A program made the position numbers and the translations under genes. The notes under the pieces are model-generated. The model ran no database searches, was not told where the DNA came from, and saw only the letters and a list, made by a program, of their open reading frames with translations. A DNA stretch of 39,479 nucleotides from Parachlorella kessleri (taxonomy: Eukaryota > Chlorophyta > Trebouxiophyceae > Chlorellales > Chlorellaceae), in NCBI GenBank assembly GCA_001598975.1, contig BBXU01002298.1, positions 1 through 39,479 on the forward strand, written 5' to 3'. Of this stretch, positions 12,140 through 21,960 are shown piece by piece. Positions within the stretch are counted from its first letter, which is position 1. Each line of letters opens with the position of its first letter.

Positions 12140-12274
12140 GAACCTAGCGCGCTGCTTTTGTTCCTGGCAACATCGGGTTGAAACATTGAAGTCAAACAAG
12201 GAGGGCGGCATGGCCACGCACCCCTGTGTTGCAGCTGCGGCCATTGTGTCCTTGGTTCAAGCGATGTCTCCCAC

Positions 12275-12590
12275 CTGCCAGGGCTGCGTAGCCTCACCAT
12301 GTGTGCTGACACAGAGCTGGAGGGTGCCGCAAGCAGAGCGGCTGCGACTGCCTTGGACCGCCAAGACTTGGCGTGCTGGAGAACAGGCACGGAGCAGGGA
12401 CCAGCCTTGCAGCTGCTGCACAACCTGCCGTCCTCCATGAGCTGTCTGCTTCAGAGGAGAAGCGGTCAGCCTACAAGATTATCAACCCGGTGAGAAGCCT
12501 CCCTGGGCTAGTGGCTGTTGGCCCTCTTCACTCCAGGGGTGCTCAGCCGCCATTGCCGCCAGAGTTGAACTGTTGTGGATCAATTTGCGG
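12275..12590 (+). pseudogene. Relic of the leucine-rich exon
   Basis: The frame reads GLRSLTMCADTELEGAAS, then AAATAL, then ALQLLHNLPSSMSCL. This parallels GLKSATF...LEAPASIAAATAL and ALELLRSLPPSVRCI of the intact copies. A second piece (NPVRSLPGLVAVGPL) parallels DLVGNMTSLVGLEL. No other exons are found nearby and the frame breaks between pieces. It resembles the scrap at 22950-23110 more closely than it resembles copies A-F, so it may descend from an older branch of the family. Confidence 0.6.
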
Positions 12591-12599
12591 GTCTTCAGC

Positions 12600-13233
12600 T
12601 GTCATGCATCGACACGCACACAACCCCTGGCATGACACTTCCTTGGTGGGGTGTGGCCGTGCCGCTTTGCTGGTGGGTAAACTGTAGCTCAGTGTTCTAC
12701 ATGTGCTCAGGAGGCCTGGAGCCTGTTGTGCGAGTCACACGGTCCAGGTGACTTGCTTGCCTGTGCTTCAGCTTGTCGGGGATACAGTTCAACGACCGCA
12801 TATTTCTTCTTGCAGGGCATGGAGCCCAACTCATAAGCGCCCCAGCCCGACAGCTGTCGTTGTAGCTGCTTCTGCTGCTTGGGTGCCGCTCCTTGACAAG
12901 GGAACGAATGTTTGGTGAAGTGCTGCCGGCAGTGCTCACACTGTCACACACTTCAGCCTGCTGTTGGCTAATGTATCTGCCATTTGGCGCGCGTGGTACA
13001 ATTCTGAGCTGGCTACGCAACCCAACCAGCTGCAGGACTCACTGCCAGCTCTGTGCCAAGGTCAACCACGCTGGTGCACCTTGACCGTGTGGAGTCCATG
13101 GGATAGGATCGGACCAGGAGATTGATATTCCCAGCGCCCAGGCTCTCCCGCGGGTACCTCTGGTACCTTTGTCTCTGCCTTCTTCGCCCTGAAACCGAAA
13201 TCTTACTGCTTGTCACGCATCGAACATGCTCTG
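12600..13233. other. Intergenic before copy D
   Basis: Nothing gene-like was recognised. The last 100 bases (from about 13130, CCCAGCGCCCAGGCTCTCCC) match the 5' leader of copies B and E and probably form the proximal promoter/leader of copy D. Confidence 0.5.
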
Positions 13234-15635
13234 ATGGCAGAGCAAGGAAGGAACCCTGAAGTAGCCTTGCCTCACGACCTTGTGAGGGTCGTATATGAAG
13301 TCGGCTACCAAAAAGGGCTACTGAAACTTAAGGACAGGCCAGTGACACTAAGCCTTGCCGCGCGAGCTTTGTCTTACCAGCGGATCTGTTCGTGCAAACA
13401 CGGCGTGCACTCTTGGGCCGTGCAGGTTGCAGGCACTGACTGTATGCCGAGCCTGGAAAGAAGCCCTTTCCAGCCTTCCTATCCGCTCCCTCTCGATTGG
13501 TGGTGGCGAGGAAGATAGGGGGCTGTGCGAGTGGGTTGTCCAACGCGGGCCAACTGTAGCTAGCCTGGTGCTGCTAGAGTTGGACAACGCGAGAGCCCTG
13601 GCTGTTCTTCAAGCTTTGCAAGGCACTGTGAGTGAGGGTGCCCGCGTACCTCCACCTCGACAGGACGTTCCTGCATAGCGTCTGCACTATTGATATTTAA
13701 CGAACCTTATCATGAGGCAGCTATTTAGGAGCGGCGAAAGCTCACACCAGGCAGCAGACAGGTCCATCCCTGGTTTGGCCCAGGTTCCAGGGTTGGACAG
13801 ATCCCCAGTGGCTAGTATGATGGCGTGGCAAGGTGGGACATTTTGTCATTAACTGTGCTGCAGGGCCTCACCAGCCTGGACTGGAAACCTCCTGGACGCT
13901 TGCATGTAGCAGACGCCCTACCCCGCGCCTTCGCAGCCCGGTTCCCCAGCCTCCGCCAGCTGGATCTGCGCCGTTTGGTAGTTGCGTCCACCTGGCTGTG
14001 TGGGCTGAGCAGCCTGGGAGCCCTGAGAACTCTGAGTCTAGGGTTTGAGGGGCTCACCGACGCTGCCACAGCGAGTGCCACGGTGCGGTTTCCGTCCCTT
14101 CCGTCCCTCGCTCACCTGATTGTGAGTGTCTGGCCAGGGCCTTCATGGCTGCAGCTGCAGCTGGACGACCTGCCCGCCCTGACAGAGCTGAAGCTGCCAG
14201 GGCCTGCAGGTGGGGCTGTCAGAGGCAGAGTAGCAGTGCAGGCCAGCCAGCCCGTGCCCAAGCTGCAGCGGCTGTCCAGCTATGCTGCGCAGTTGGCAGT
14301 GGACTTTGCAGCCTTGCCATGCCTGAAGAGTGCCACATTCTCCGCCTCATGCCAGTTTGAGCATCCCGCCAGTATCGCAGCCGCCACAGCCCTTACCTAC
14401 CTTTCGCTGGACGGCCATATCCTGGACGGGTGGCGGCCCTCAGCCCTGGAGCTACTGCGCAGCCTGCCGACGTCGGTCCGCTGCATAAGCATGGACGGCG
14501 AGTGGCCGCGGGAAGCGGCAGACTTGCTGGGAGACATGACCAGCCTTGTGGGGCTAGAGATGTACCAAGAGGAACCATGGCCAGCTGATGATGCGCCTGT
14601 TTGGGCGGGCCTGCGGGCATTCGGGTGCTGCTTACTCGACATTGATGTCCGGAGAGGAGATCTGCTAAAGGTGGGCCATGTTTTAACTCTGTGCTGCAGT
14701 CGCTATCGTGTTGGGAGACGAAGGGTTGGTATGCTTAGGGGCTTGCCTGGGTGTGGGAGCAAGAAGATGAGGATACTTCTATTGCTAGTCCTTAATCGGT
14801 GACCACTCAACACATATGGCCACTACCTGCTACTAAATGAGGCTCCGGTTGAAGGTGCATGTTGTGGCGTATGCGAGCTGAGACTGGCAAGACTACTGCA
14901 ATATGTCAAGCAGGAGAGCTCGTCTAATGGCGGTCAATCACACAGTGCATGCATGGCTGCCAGTGTTCTTAGCATCGGTGGCAGGTAGTGCGAACAGGGC
15001 GTGAGAGTTGAGCTGTACGACCAGGACTGGATGCACAATGCGCCCGAGTCTTGCCTGAGTCCTGAGCCAGTAGTTCTCTCCTAGTGTTCTACCAGGAGGG
15101 TGACCCATGTACAGGGAGTTGAACCTCAGACCAGACTGACTGCAGCCATCTTGCCTTGCCATGCGCCCGAGAGTGCTTGCCACTTGCAAGCTTATCTGTA
15201 AAGCAACCTGCCCTGGGTGGACTTGGTGGGAAACATGACCGGCCTTGTAGGGCTGGAGCTACAGGGTGGAGGACCTTAGACCTGGACTGCAGCCCTTGCG
15301 TCCTGGTAACAACTTGCTTGCCAATTCCAAGCCCTTTCTACACCTGCACAGCAACCTGCCCTTGGTGGGCTTGTGTGCAGGGGCTGCGGCAGTCCTCCAA
15401 GCTGGAGGTGCTCCAAGTCCACTGGGATGAACCCACCATCCAATTCATGGACGTGATTACCTCCCTCCCAGCTCTGAGGAGACTGAGTATGCAGTATTGG
15501 GAAAGGAAGGAGGATTCTGTCACCAATGCGTGGCTCAATGTCTCCCGCCGGACTATGCCGCAAGTTGAGATCCTTCTTAATGATTTTTTGCGATGCGAGG
15601 AGTTCTTCAAGCTGATGCGGTCCCCCGAGGAATAG
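13234..15635 (+). CDS. F-box-like leucine-rich repeat protein, copy D
   Basis: Exons 13234-13341, 13433-13627, 13864-14670 and 15381-15635, all phase 0 with GT-AG ends, give 454 residues. Here the first intron (91 bases) must be removed because it is not a multiple of three. Joining yields LPHDLVRVVYEVGYQKGLL...LKDRP-ALTVCRAWKEAL, a well-spaced F-box-like motif. Exon 3 is the longest of the family (269 codons) because of an insertion near PGPAGGAVRGRVAVQAS. The last exon ends FFKLMRSPEE instead of the usual FFKLxCAL. The long third intron (14671-15380) contains a dispersed-repeat copy and a scrap of exon 3. It appears functional. Adaptor role inferred from F-box plus LRR layout. Confidence 0.78.
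14972..15085 (+). repeat. Dispersed repeat, full-length copy in intron 3 of copy D
   Basis: Begins with GGTGGCAGGTAGTGCGAACA and ends near AGCCAGTAGTTCTCTCC, about 110 bases. The copy at 21157-21268 in the same intron of copy E is closely similar. The same family occurs in both orientations throughout the window. Confidence 0.85.
15215..15280 (+). pseudogene. Scrap of family exon 3 inside intron 3 of copy D
   Basis: The plus strand reads GTGGGAAACATGACCGGCCT in frame with GGACTTGGTG, giving DLVGNMTGLVGLELQGGG followed by a stop. It matches exon 3 of copy E (from about 20875) better than D's own exon 3. The following bases also match the sequence downstream of exon 3 in copy E. It looks like a patch copied or recombined from a sister gene. 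Confidence 0.75.
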
Positions 15636-15845
15636 CGTCTTATCATAGTGAGTATATCTCTATGGTGGCAGGCAGTGAGGTCTTGAAATGACATAGCATG
15701 GGTCTGGCAGGAGGGCGCGAACAATGCTAGGGGTCTGAAGATGCATATGGCTAAAAGAACAAGGGAATGACGAGCCCTGTTCAAGTTTTTCTCCTACCTA
15801 CCTAGCTGTTGTATACCTTGACTCCATCAAACTGCAGCTAGGTAT
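15636..15845 (+). repeat. Shared 3' flank of copy D
   Basis: A segment with GGTGGCAGGCAGTGAGGTC, GGGTCTGGCAGGAGGG and GGGGTCTGAAGATGCATA is matched after copy E (about 21580-21680) and more weakly after A and F. It may carry the 3' untranslated region. Confidence 0.6.
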
Positions 15846-16350
15846 TGTATTTTAGCATGGGTGGCAGGTAGTGCGAACATGGTGTGTGAGTTGAGCTGTA
15901 CGTACAAGACGGGATGCAGAATGCGCCTGAATCTTGATCGGATATATTGAGGGTGACAGGTAATGCGTTCAGAGAGGAGGTACGGGTATACTGGGTTGTC
16001 ATGGGTCTATGCAGTTATGCTCTTCTGTCGTGCCTGAGTCCATCTATTTATTGAGGGTGGCAGGGACTATCAGAGAAAAGGTATGGGTATACCGGGCTGA
16101 CAGGGGTCTGTGCAGTTCTGCTTTGTGTCTTTAATGAGGGTGGCAAGTAATGCGATCAGAGAGGAGGTACGGGTATACTGGGCTGACAGGGGTCTATGCA
16201 GTGATGTTTTGTGCCTTGCCTGAGTTTTGAGCCAGTAGGTCTCTTTGTATTGTATATATTGAGGGTGGCAGGTATGCGTTCAGAGAGGAAGTACGGTATA
16301 CTGGGCTGTCATGGGTCTACGCAGCTATGCTCTGTGTCTTGCTTGAGATC
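15845..16350 (+). repeat. Tandem array of dispersed-repeat units
   Basis: Four to five imperfect units of roughly 90-110 bases follow each other. Each begins GGGTGGCAGG or GGGTGACAGG and contains CAGAGAGGAGGTACGGGTAT, a CTGGGCTGWCA segment and GGTCTATGCAG. The units are variants of the dispersed repeat seen elsewhere, here in direct tandem. Confidence 0.85.
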
Positions 16351-16524
16351 TAGGTATTGTATACCTTGGCTCCATTTAACTAACTGCATGGAAAGGTACC
16401 TGTGCTTAAATATATGTGTAATATATACTGTTCAAGTGTCTACGCGCCAATAGGTAACCCACTCCCAGCCGCAGTCATTTAATTGCAGTCAGTTTATTTG
16501 CAGTCAATGGATGCCTAGGTTATA

Positions 16525-16570
16525 TGCATGGGTGGCAGGTAGCGCGAACAGGGTGTAAGAGTTGAGCTGG
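16525..16570 (+). repeat. Dispersed repeat, partial
   Basis: GCATGGGTGGCAGGTAGCGC and GAACAGGGTGTAAGAGTTGAGC match the first third of the dispersed repeat; the rest is missing. Confidence 0.7.
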
Positions 16571-16599
16571 ATGCCTAGGTTATATGTCATTCTGCACCC

Positions 16600-17230
16600 T
16601 ACCCAGCGCCAGCGCCCTCATGACCACTTTGGCGGTCTGCTGGACGATGTGGTGTACTACATCAGCCCGATCACTGGCCTAGGCTGCCCCTTGCCAATTC
16701 TGCCTTTCGCCAACGATTGTCCCATTACATTCCAATTGCGAGAGTTCGGTACCCTCTTTGCCACCTCCAATGCACAACAGGGCCAGTGCAGGTCCCAGCG
16801 ACGACAGCTGCAGCGGAGACAGGGCAGACGCTGACGCCTGGTCGGCCCCGATGCATACGTGGGCACAATCCACAATGCCGGCAGAGGCCAAGTGCAACAG
16901 CTCTGAGCAGGTTGCATCAGGGTGGCCTGGCAGGGTGGTTGCCAACTATCCCCCTGGCTAGTTACATTGCCATCTTACAGACACACTGGCAGCTTCAATA
17001 CCATCCGGCGGCTGCCGACATGGCATGGCGTTCCAGATCAACTCCACCCTTTCGTGCTGACCCACCTAAACGCCTCAACTCTTTGACTGTTAGAGTTACC
17101 AACAGCGATGTCGAGGGTATTAGGCTGGCAGGTACACACATGACCTGGGCGCGCTCCCAGCTGCGGCTGCGGCGCTGCCAGCGGAAGGGAGAGCTCCCTG
17201 GAAGTGTGGGCACGCCTAGAAAGTTAGGAA
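16600..17230 (-). repeat. Block X, copy 2 (downstream of endonuclease V copy 2)
   Basis: Shares with 21960-22760 the segments AGCGACGACAGCTGCAGCGG, GGGCAGACGCTGAMGC, TCTTACAGACACACTGGCAG and a segment around CTCCACCCTTTCGTGCTGAC. It begins right after the stop of endonuclease V copy 2 in the minus direction, so it may be an ancestral 3' untranslated region or the next gene. No conserved frame was found. Confidence 0.6.
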
Positions 17231-17254
17231 GGGCCCGCCATGCTGCGCTGGCGG

Positions 17255-18418
17255 CTACGCCTGCTTCGCTATGAGCTGGCGTACACGCTCCCTGGCCTTG
17301 AAGTCCGCCCGGCTGATAGTCTCCGGCACCCTGCACCAGCCCAGCCTTCACCCACTCCTCGCGTCTGGAGTGGACAGGGCGGCATACTGCCATCTGGCAT
17401 GTGTGCTGTCGGTTCCCTAACATGTCAGCCTGCAAGCCTGGCCAAGTGAACCAGATACACTGCAAAGCATGGTTGATGTGCAACAGACACAGAACCCCAC
17501 CCGTGCAGACACCATTGCGTCCTCCTCTTGGCTGTCAAGCAAACAGCGGAGACATTGGTAGTGAGTACGTCGGCTTTCTATCCAATCCCGCTGCCCGCCC
17601 ATCCCAGCTGTGACACACATTCTGGTGCCTGGTGCCCCGAAGCAACAATGGTTTTTTTTTAAACAACCAGGGCCCTCCTCCCTACAGGCAACCAAGATCC
17701 ACTAACGGTGGCAGCCCAAGTCAGCAGCACGTACCCGCGATCATCGATGCCAGACCCTCAATAGGCCGGCCTGCACCCCTGTCATCCTCACCAACCCGCA
17801 ACCCACCTGTGTTTGCAGCAGCGTAGCGTGATGTCATCATGATGTCAATATCCGTGGGCAGGGATACTAGGTGACCCACTGACACATGCCTGGGGTGCTG
17901 GCAGCCGAGCGGGCACACTGCTGCGCCCAGCACCTCACCCCCTAACCACGACACAGCAGGGGCGGTGGGATGGGGGGTGCTTGAAAGTGAGTGTGTTCCC
18001 ACCACTGCTGGCGCTGCATTAATGCTGATGCTGGCGGCACCTTTGGGCCGCCTGGGCCTGCTGTTGCAGCTGAAGAAGAACTTACGTGCTGGCCAGCTGC
18101 AGTAGGTGGCAGCCTTGCCAGCCTTCTGGTCCCTGCCTGTACTCTTCCATGCTGATCCTCCTCCTGCTGCCGCGCTGCTGCTGCTGCTGCTGCTGTTCGA
18201 AGACTTCATGCTGCCCTTTGCTTCCACCTCCTGTTCCACGGCGACATGCTGCGCCTGCTGTGCCTGCTGCGCTGTCCGCGCTGCCGCCCGCACCTCCCGC
18301 TCCCCCGGCAGCCCCTCGACCGCCAGCAGGTTCTGAGCCACATGGTTGCCCACCTGCAGCTGGCTGGCGCTGCCCAGACGGTACGAGTGGAGCACCCTAA
18401 CCCGTCTACCAGCAGTAC
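17255..18418 (-). pseudogene. Endonuclease V pseudogene, copy 2
   Basis: Two exons are preserved in the minus direction: 18418-17807 and 17330-17255. The first opens at a CAG acceptor and reads VLLVDGLG, so the second metal-binding Asp is kept. It then loses one base and the frame resumes as VLHSYRLGSASQLQ. The stretch GVATIGVAK of the intact gene is cut down to GNHVA, so the conserved Lys is gone. A serine-rich low-complexity run (CTG repeat) fills the middle. The end HVSVGHLVSLPT keeps the conserved His. The last exon reads VPETISRADFKARERVRQLIAKQA and stop. The three N-terminal exons are absent, so this copy cannot encode an enzyme. Confidence 0.85.
18172..18196. repeat. CTG/CAG trinucleotide run
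   Basis: About eight CTG repeats within the low-complexity part of endonuclease V copy 2, encoding a serine run on the minus strand. The intact copy has no equivalent run, so it expanded after duplication. Confidence 0.85.
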
Positions 18419-18744
18419 CTGCAAGGGCAAGATAGAGAACATTATATGGTTGGAGGCCTAGTTGCTGCGGGCGGACGTGCGTAGCAAGGGCATAGCAACC
18501 TCGTGGCGGCGGCTGGCTGTCGATAGAACAAAGTGGAACGAGGCTGTGCGGCAGGCCAAAACCTGAACTTGCTAACCATAACAGACCTGAACACGAACAT
18601 AACTGACCAAACTACTTACCTCATTACTTCTTTATTCCCCTTCTCTGGCCCCACAAGTCGCAATGTGTATGCTTAATGTCCTAGTCTTAGGTTTTTGCGC
18701 CAGACACGACGCATCTACGGCACAGTCTGCTGCTGTGGGAAGCG

Positions 18745-18745
<1 letters not shown>

Positions 18746-18775
<30 letters not shown>

Positions 18776-18785
18776 CTGACTGACT
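18746..18785. repeat. (GATT)n microsatellite
   Basis: Seven to eight GATT units followed by three GACT units; in a non-coding stretch. Confidence 0.9.
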
Positions 18786-19070
18786 AGTCCCCTGCACGCC
18801 AAGGTGGCTGAGAGCTTCCTCGGTGCCCGGGCGGCATGCCGCAAAGCCGCCCCAGCAGCAGCACCCACAATGCTGTTGCGGTAGCGTTCGCCTGGCACAC
18901 CGTATTGTACACTGTTTCCTGGCAGCACAGGTGATGTCTCTCACCAGAAAAAGCATCAATTGGCTGCTGAGCAGCAGTTGTTATCCGTTACTGAGGCAAT
19001 TTTGCTGTCCACCGCCTGCTGGTAAGGCTTCACACGCTTTGGCGACTTGCTTTCACCCCGCCCTGATACA

Positions 19071-19138
19071 TGCCCCCCCCCCCCCACCCCCACCCCACCC
19101 CACCCACCCACCCACCCACACCACCCACCCCCACACAC
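19071..19138. repeat. C-rich tract (G-quadruplex/i-motif capable)
   Basis: A run of about 15 C residues passes into CCCCA/CCCA repeats and ends CCACACACG. The opposite strand has many closely spaced G-tracts, so a quadruplex is possible. It lies between endonuclease V copy 2 and the 5' flank of copy E. Confidence 0.8.
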
Positions 19139-19144
19139 GACATG

Positions 19145-19656
19145 CATTACCACACACCTGTCAGCACAGTTCATCCCTGTCTCCTCTCTGTTCGGGTTGC
19201 CTGCCACCAATACTAGTAACTTGAAATCACTGGCTGTGGAAGTGTCCCGCTGAAGTAGTCACTGGTCCAGTGCCCTGTACAGATATCACACTGCTCTCGG
19301 GCGGAAACCCCAAGCACCTCTTCTCTAGCACATGTGCTATGGAGGGATAGAAGGACTCCTCCTAAGGGGGCAGTCATAATCGTTGGTATGGTGAAGAGGG
19401 TCCTTTCACCAACTTGTGAGGCGCCAAGCACTTTTGAGTCAAACAGTGCTCGGTGATCAAGTTCCGCGACGAAGCGCTCCCAACTCCGGCAGCGGAGCAA
19501 TCAGGAAGCACAATTGAAACATTTGAGCGATTATTAATGTTTGCTTGAAACGAGGCCGTGTTCCCAGCGCCCAGGCTCCCGCGGGTACCTTTGCCCCTGC
19601 CTTCTTCGTCCCTAAAACCGTATTCTCACTGCTTGTCACGCATCGGACTTGCCCTG
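19145..19656. repeat. Duplicated 5' flank of copy E (matches 6860-7385)
   Basis: Mirrors the upstream flank of copy B, including TGAGGCGCCAAGCACTTTTG, GTTCCGCGACGAAGCGCTCC and GTTTGCTTGAAACGAGGCC. Likely carries the promoter and leader of copy E. Confidence 0.8.
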
Positions 19657-21550
19657 ATGGCAGATCAACGACGGAACCCCAAGGTAGCCTTGCCACGCGA
19701 CCTTGTGAGGGTCGTGTACGAAGTCGGCATTCAGAAAGGGCTACTGGGACTCAAGGACAGGCCAGTGTGACACCAACTCTTGCCGCGTGAGCTTATCAGC
19801 GGACCAGTTCGTGCAAACAGGGCGTGCACCCTTGGGGCGTGCAGGTTGCAGGCACTGACTGTATGTAGGGCCTGGAAAGAAGCACTTTCCAGCCTCCCTA
19901 TTCGCTGCCTCGCGCTTAGTGATGGCGAGGAAGATAAGGAGCTGTGGAAGTGGGTCATCCAACGCCGGCCAATTGTAGCTAGCCTGGAGCTGAAAGAGTT
20001 GCACAATGCGAGAGCCCTAGCCGTTCTTGCCGCTGTGCAATGCAACGTGAGTGTCTGCGCACCTCCACCTTAACATGACGTATCTGCAGAGTGTCTGCAC
20101 TTGTTGAGGTGAAGCAGGCCTATTAAGGAGGCAGCTATTCAGGAGTGGCGAAAGCCCACACCAGACAGCTCACCCTAGCTTGGCCTAGCCTGGACAGACC
20201 ATGACAGTGTGGCAAGGTGTGACAACTAGTGATCAACTGTGCTGCAGGGCCTCACCAGCTTGGACTGGCAACCTCCTGGACGCTTGCATGTAGCAGACAC
20301 CCTACCCCGCGCCTTCGCAGCCCGGTTCCCCAGCCTCCGCCAGCTGGATCTGAGCCACTTAGTAGTTGGGTCCACCTGGCTACGTGAGCTTGGCAGCCTA
20401 CGGTGCCTGAAAACTCTGAGGCTGACGTTCCAGGAGCTCAACAACGCAGCCACAGCGGGTGACGCCGTGCGGTTTCCCTCCCTTCCGTCCCTCGCTCACT
20501 TAAGTGTGGGTGTCTGGCCAGGGCCGCCAGAGCTGCACATACAGCTGGACGGCTTGCCAGCCCTGACAGAGCTGGAGTTGGAGGGAGGCAGAGTAGCAGT
20601 GCAGGCCAGCCGGCCTCCGCCCCAGCTGAAGGGGTTAGGTGCTTGTGCTGAGCACTTGGCGGTGGACTTTGCAGCCTTGCTGAGCCTGAAGAGTGCAACC
20701 TTCTCCACAGAAGGGCAGCTTGAGGCCCCCGCCAGTATTGCAGCCGCCACAGCCCTCACTTACCTTCAACTCGACGAGTGGGGCCCCTCAGCCCTGCAAC
20801 TGCTGTGCAGCCTACCGCCCTCGGTTCGCTGCATAAGTGTTCTGGACAGCGAGTTGCCGCAGGAAGCAGCAGACCTGGTGGGAAACATGACCGGCCTTGT
20901 GGGGCTGGAGCTAAATAATGGAGGACCTGTGCCAGCTGAGGATGCGCCCCTTTGGGCGGGCCTGCGAGCATTCGCATATTGCTTAGTCGCCTATGACGTC
21001 GAGGCAGGAGATGTGCTAAAGGTGGGGCCACATTCTGGCTCTGTGGCCCATGTATCACCGCAGAACCTTAGACCAGGACTGCAGCCCTTGCGTCTTGGTG
21101 ACAGCTCGCGGGCCACTTCCAGGCACTTTCTCCATGCCTGTATAACCTGCTGTTAGCATGGGTGGCAGGTAGTGCGACCAGGGAGTGAGAGTTGAGGTGT
21201 GCGAACAGGACGGGATGCAGAATGCGCCTAGGTCTTGCCTGAGTTATGAGCCAGTAGTTCTCTCCCCAAAATAAGCTGGTGTGGTGGACTTGTGTGCAGG
21301 GGCTGCGGTACGCCTCCAAGCTGGAGGTGCTGCAAGTCCACCTGGATTTGCAGCACCCCGACATTCAACTAATGGACATGGTCACCTCTCTCCCAGCCTT
21401 GCGGAAGCTGCTTTTGCATATTTGGGATTATCATATGGGCCCTGTTGGGCAAGCTGTGTTCAATGTCTCCCGTCGGGCTATGCCGCACGTTGAGATCCTG
21501 CTTATAAATACACTGGCAAGGAGTTCTTCAAGCTGAGCTGCTCCCTCTAG
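19657..21550 (+). CDS. F-box-like leucine-rich repeat protein, copy E (C-terminal frameshift)
   Basis: Exons 19657-19764, 19852-20046, 20248-21021 and 21300-21536, GT-AG and phase 0, give about 437 residues. Intron 1 (87 bases) must be spliced, since unspliced reading meets TGA right after CCA-GTG. The F-box-like motif is LPRDLVRVVYEVGIQKGLL...LKDRP-ALTVCRAWKEAL. Exon 3 (258 codons) is intact and is the shortest in the family. The last exon reads as usual to VEILLINT, then slips by one or two bases and ends early (LARSSSS, stop at 21536). The lost frame continues GKEFFKLSCSL to a stop at 21550, exactly like the sisters. Only the last ten or so residues differ, so the protein could still work. 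Confidence 0.72.
21157..21268 (+). repeat. Dispersed repeat in intron 3 of copy E
   Basis: GGGTGGCAGGTAGTGCGACC to AGCCAGTAGTTCTCTCC, same orientation and same intron as the copy in D, so it was probably present before the two genes separated. Confidence 0.85.
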
Positions 21551-21960
21551 GACTTTAGCGTCTTGTCCTAGCGTGTACATCGTAATGGTGGCAGGCGGTA
21601 CGGTCGTTGACTGAGGTAACTTGGGTCGGGCAGGCGGGTGCGAGCGCTGCTTGGGGTCTGAAGATGCATACTGGCATGCTAGACGACAGGGAGGTATTAA
21701 GCCCTCCTCAAGCTTGCTTCTCCTCCCTACAGCGCAGCTACCTACCTAGCTATGCTAGACCTTGGCTCCATGGACATTTGTAAGGGTGGCGGGGAGTGCG
21801 AGCAGAGGTTGGGGCGGACACTGCACTGACATAGACATGAATATATATACTAGGTCCCTGTGGTCTGTATGCGTCGTGCTGTTGGGGTTCTATCCACCAT
21901 TTTACTAACCCGCCGCACCCACCGCATCAGCGCTCGTTTGCTGTCCGTGGATGTCAAACT
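21551..21960 (+). repeat. Shared 3' flank of copy E and repeat fragment
   Basis: The first part matches the 3' flank of copy D (GGTGGCAGGC, GGGGTCTGAAGATGCATA). A dispersed-repeat start (AAGGGTGGCGGGGAGTGCGA) follows at about 21780. No gene seen. Confidence 0.6.

Larger units (their letters stand above)
18419..19144. other. Intergenic: remains of an endonuclease V intron, GATT run and C-rich tract
   Basis: Around 18840-19040 there is patchy resemblance (CCCAGCAGCAGCACCYACA, CACGCTTTGG) to the intron upstream of exon 4 of the intact endonuclease V gene (28700-29000). A GATT tetranucleotide run lies at about 18746-18785. A C-rich strand tract fills about 19071-19138. No gene is supported. Confidence 0.55.

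Noticed and set aside
15845..16350. CRISPR-like array
   Set aside because: Units are imperfect direct repeats of about 100 bases with no constant repeat/variable spacer structure, in a eukaryotic intergenic region.
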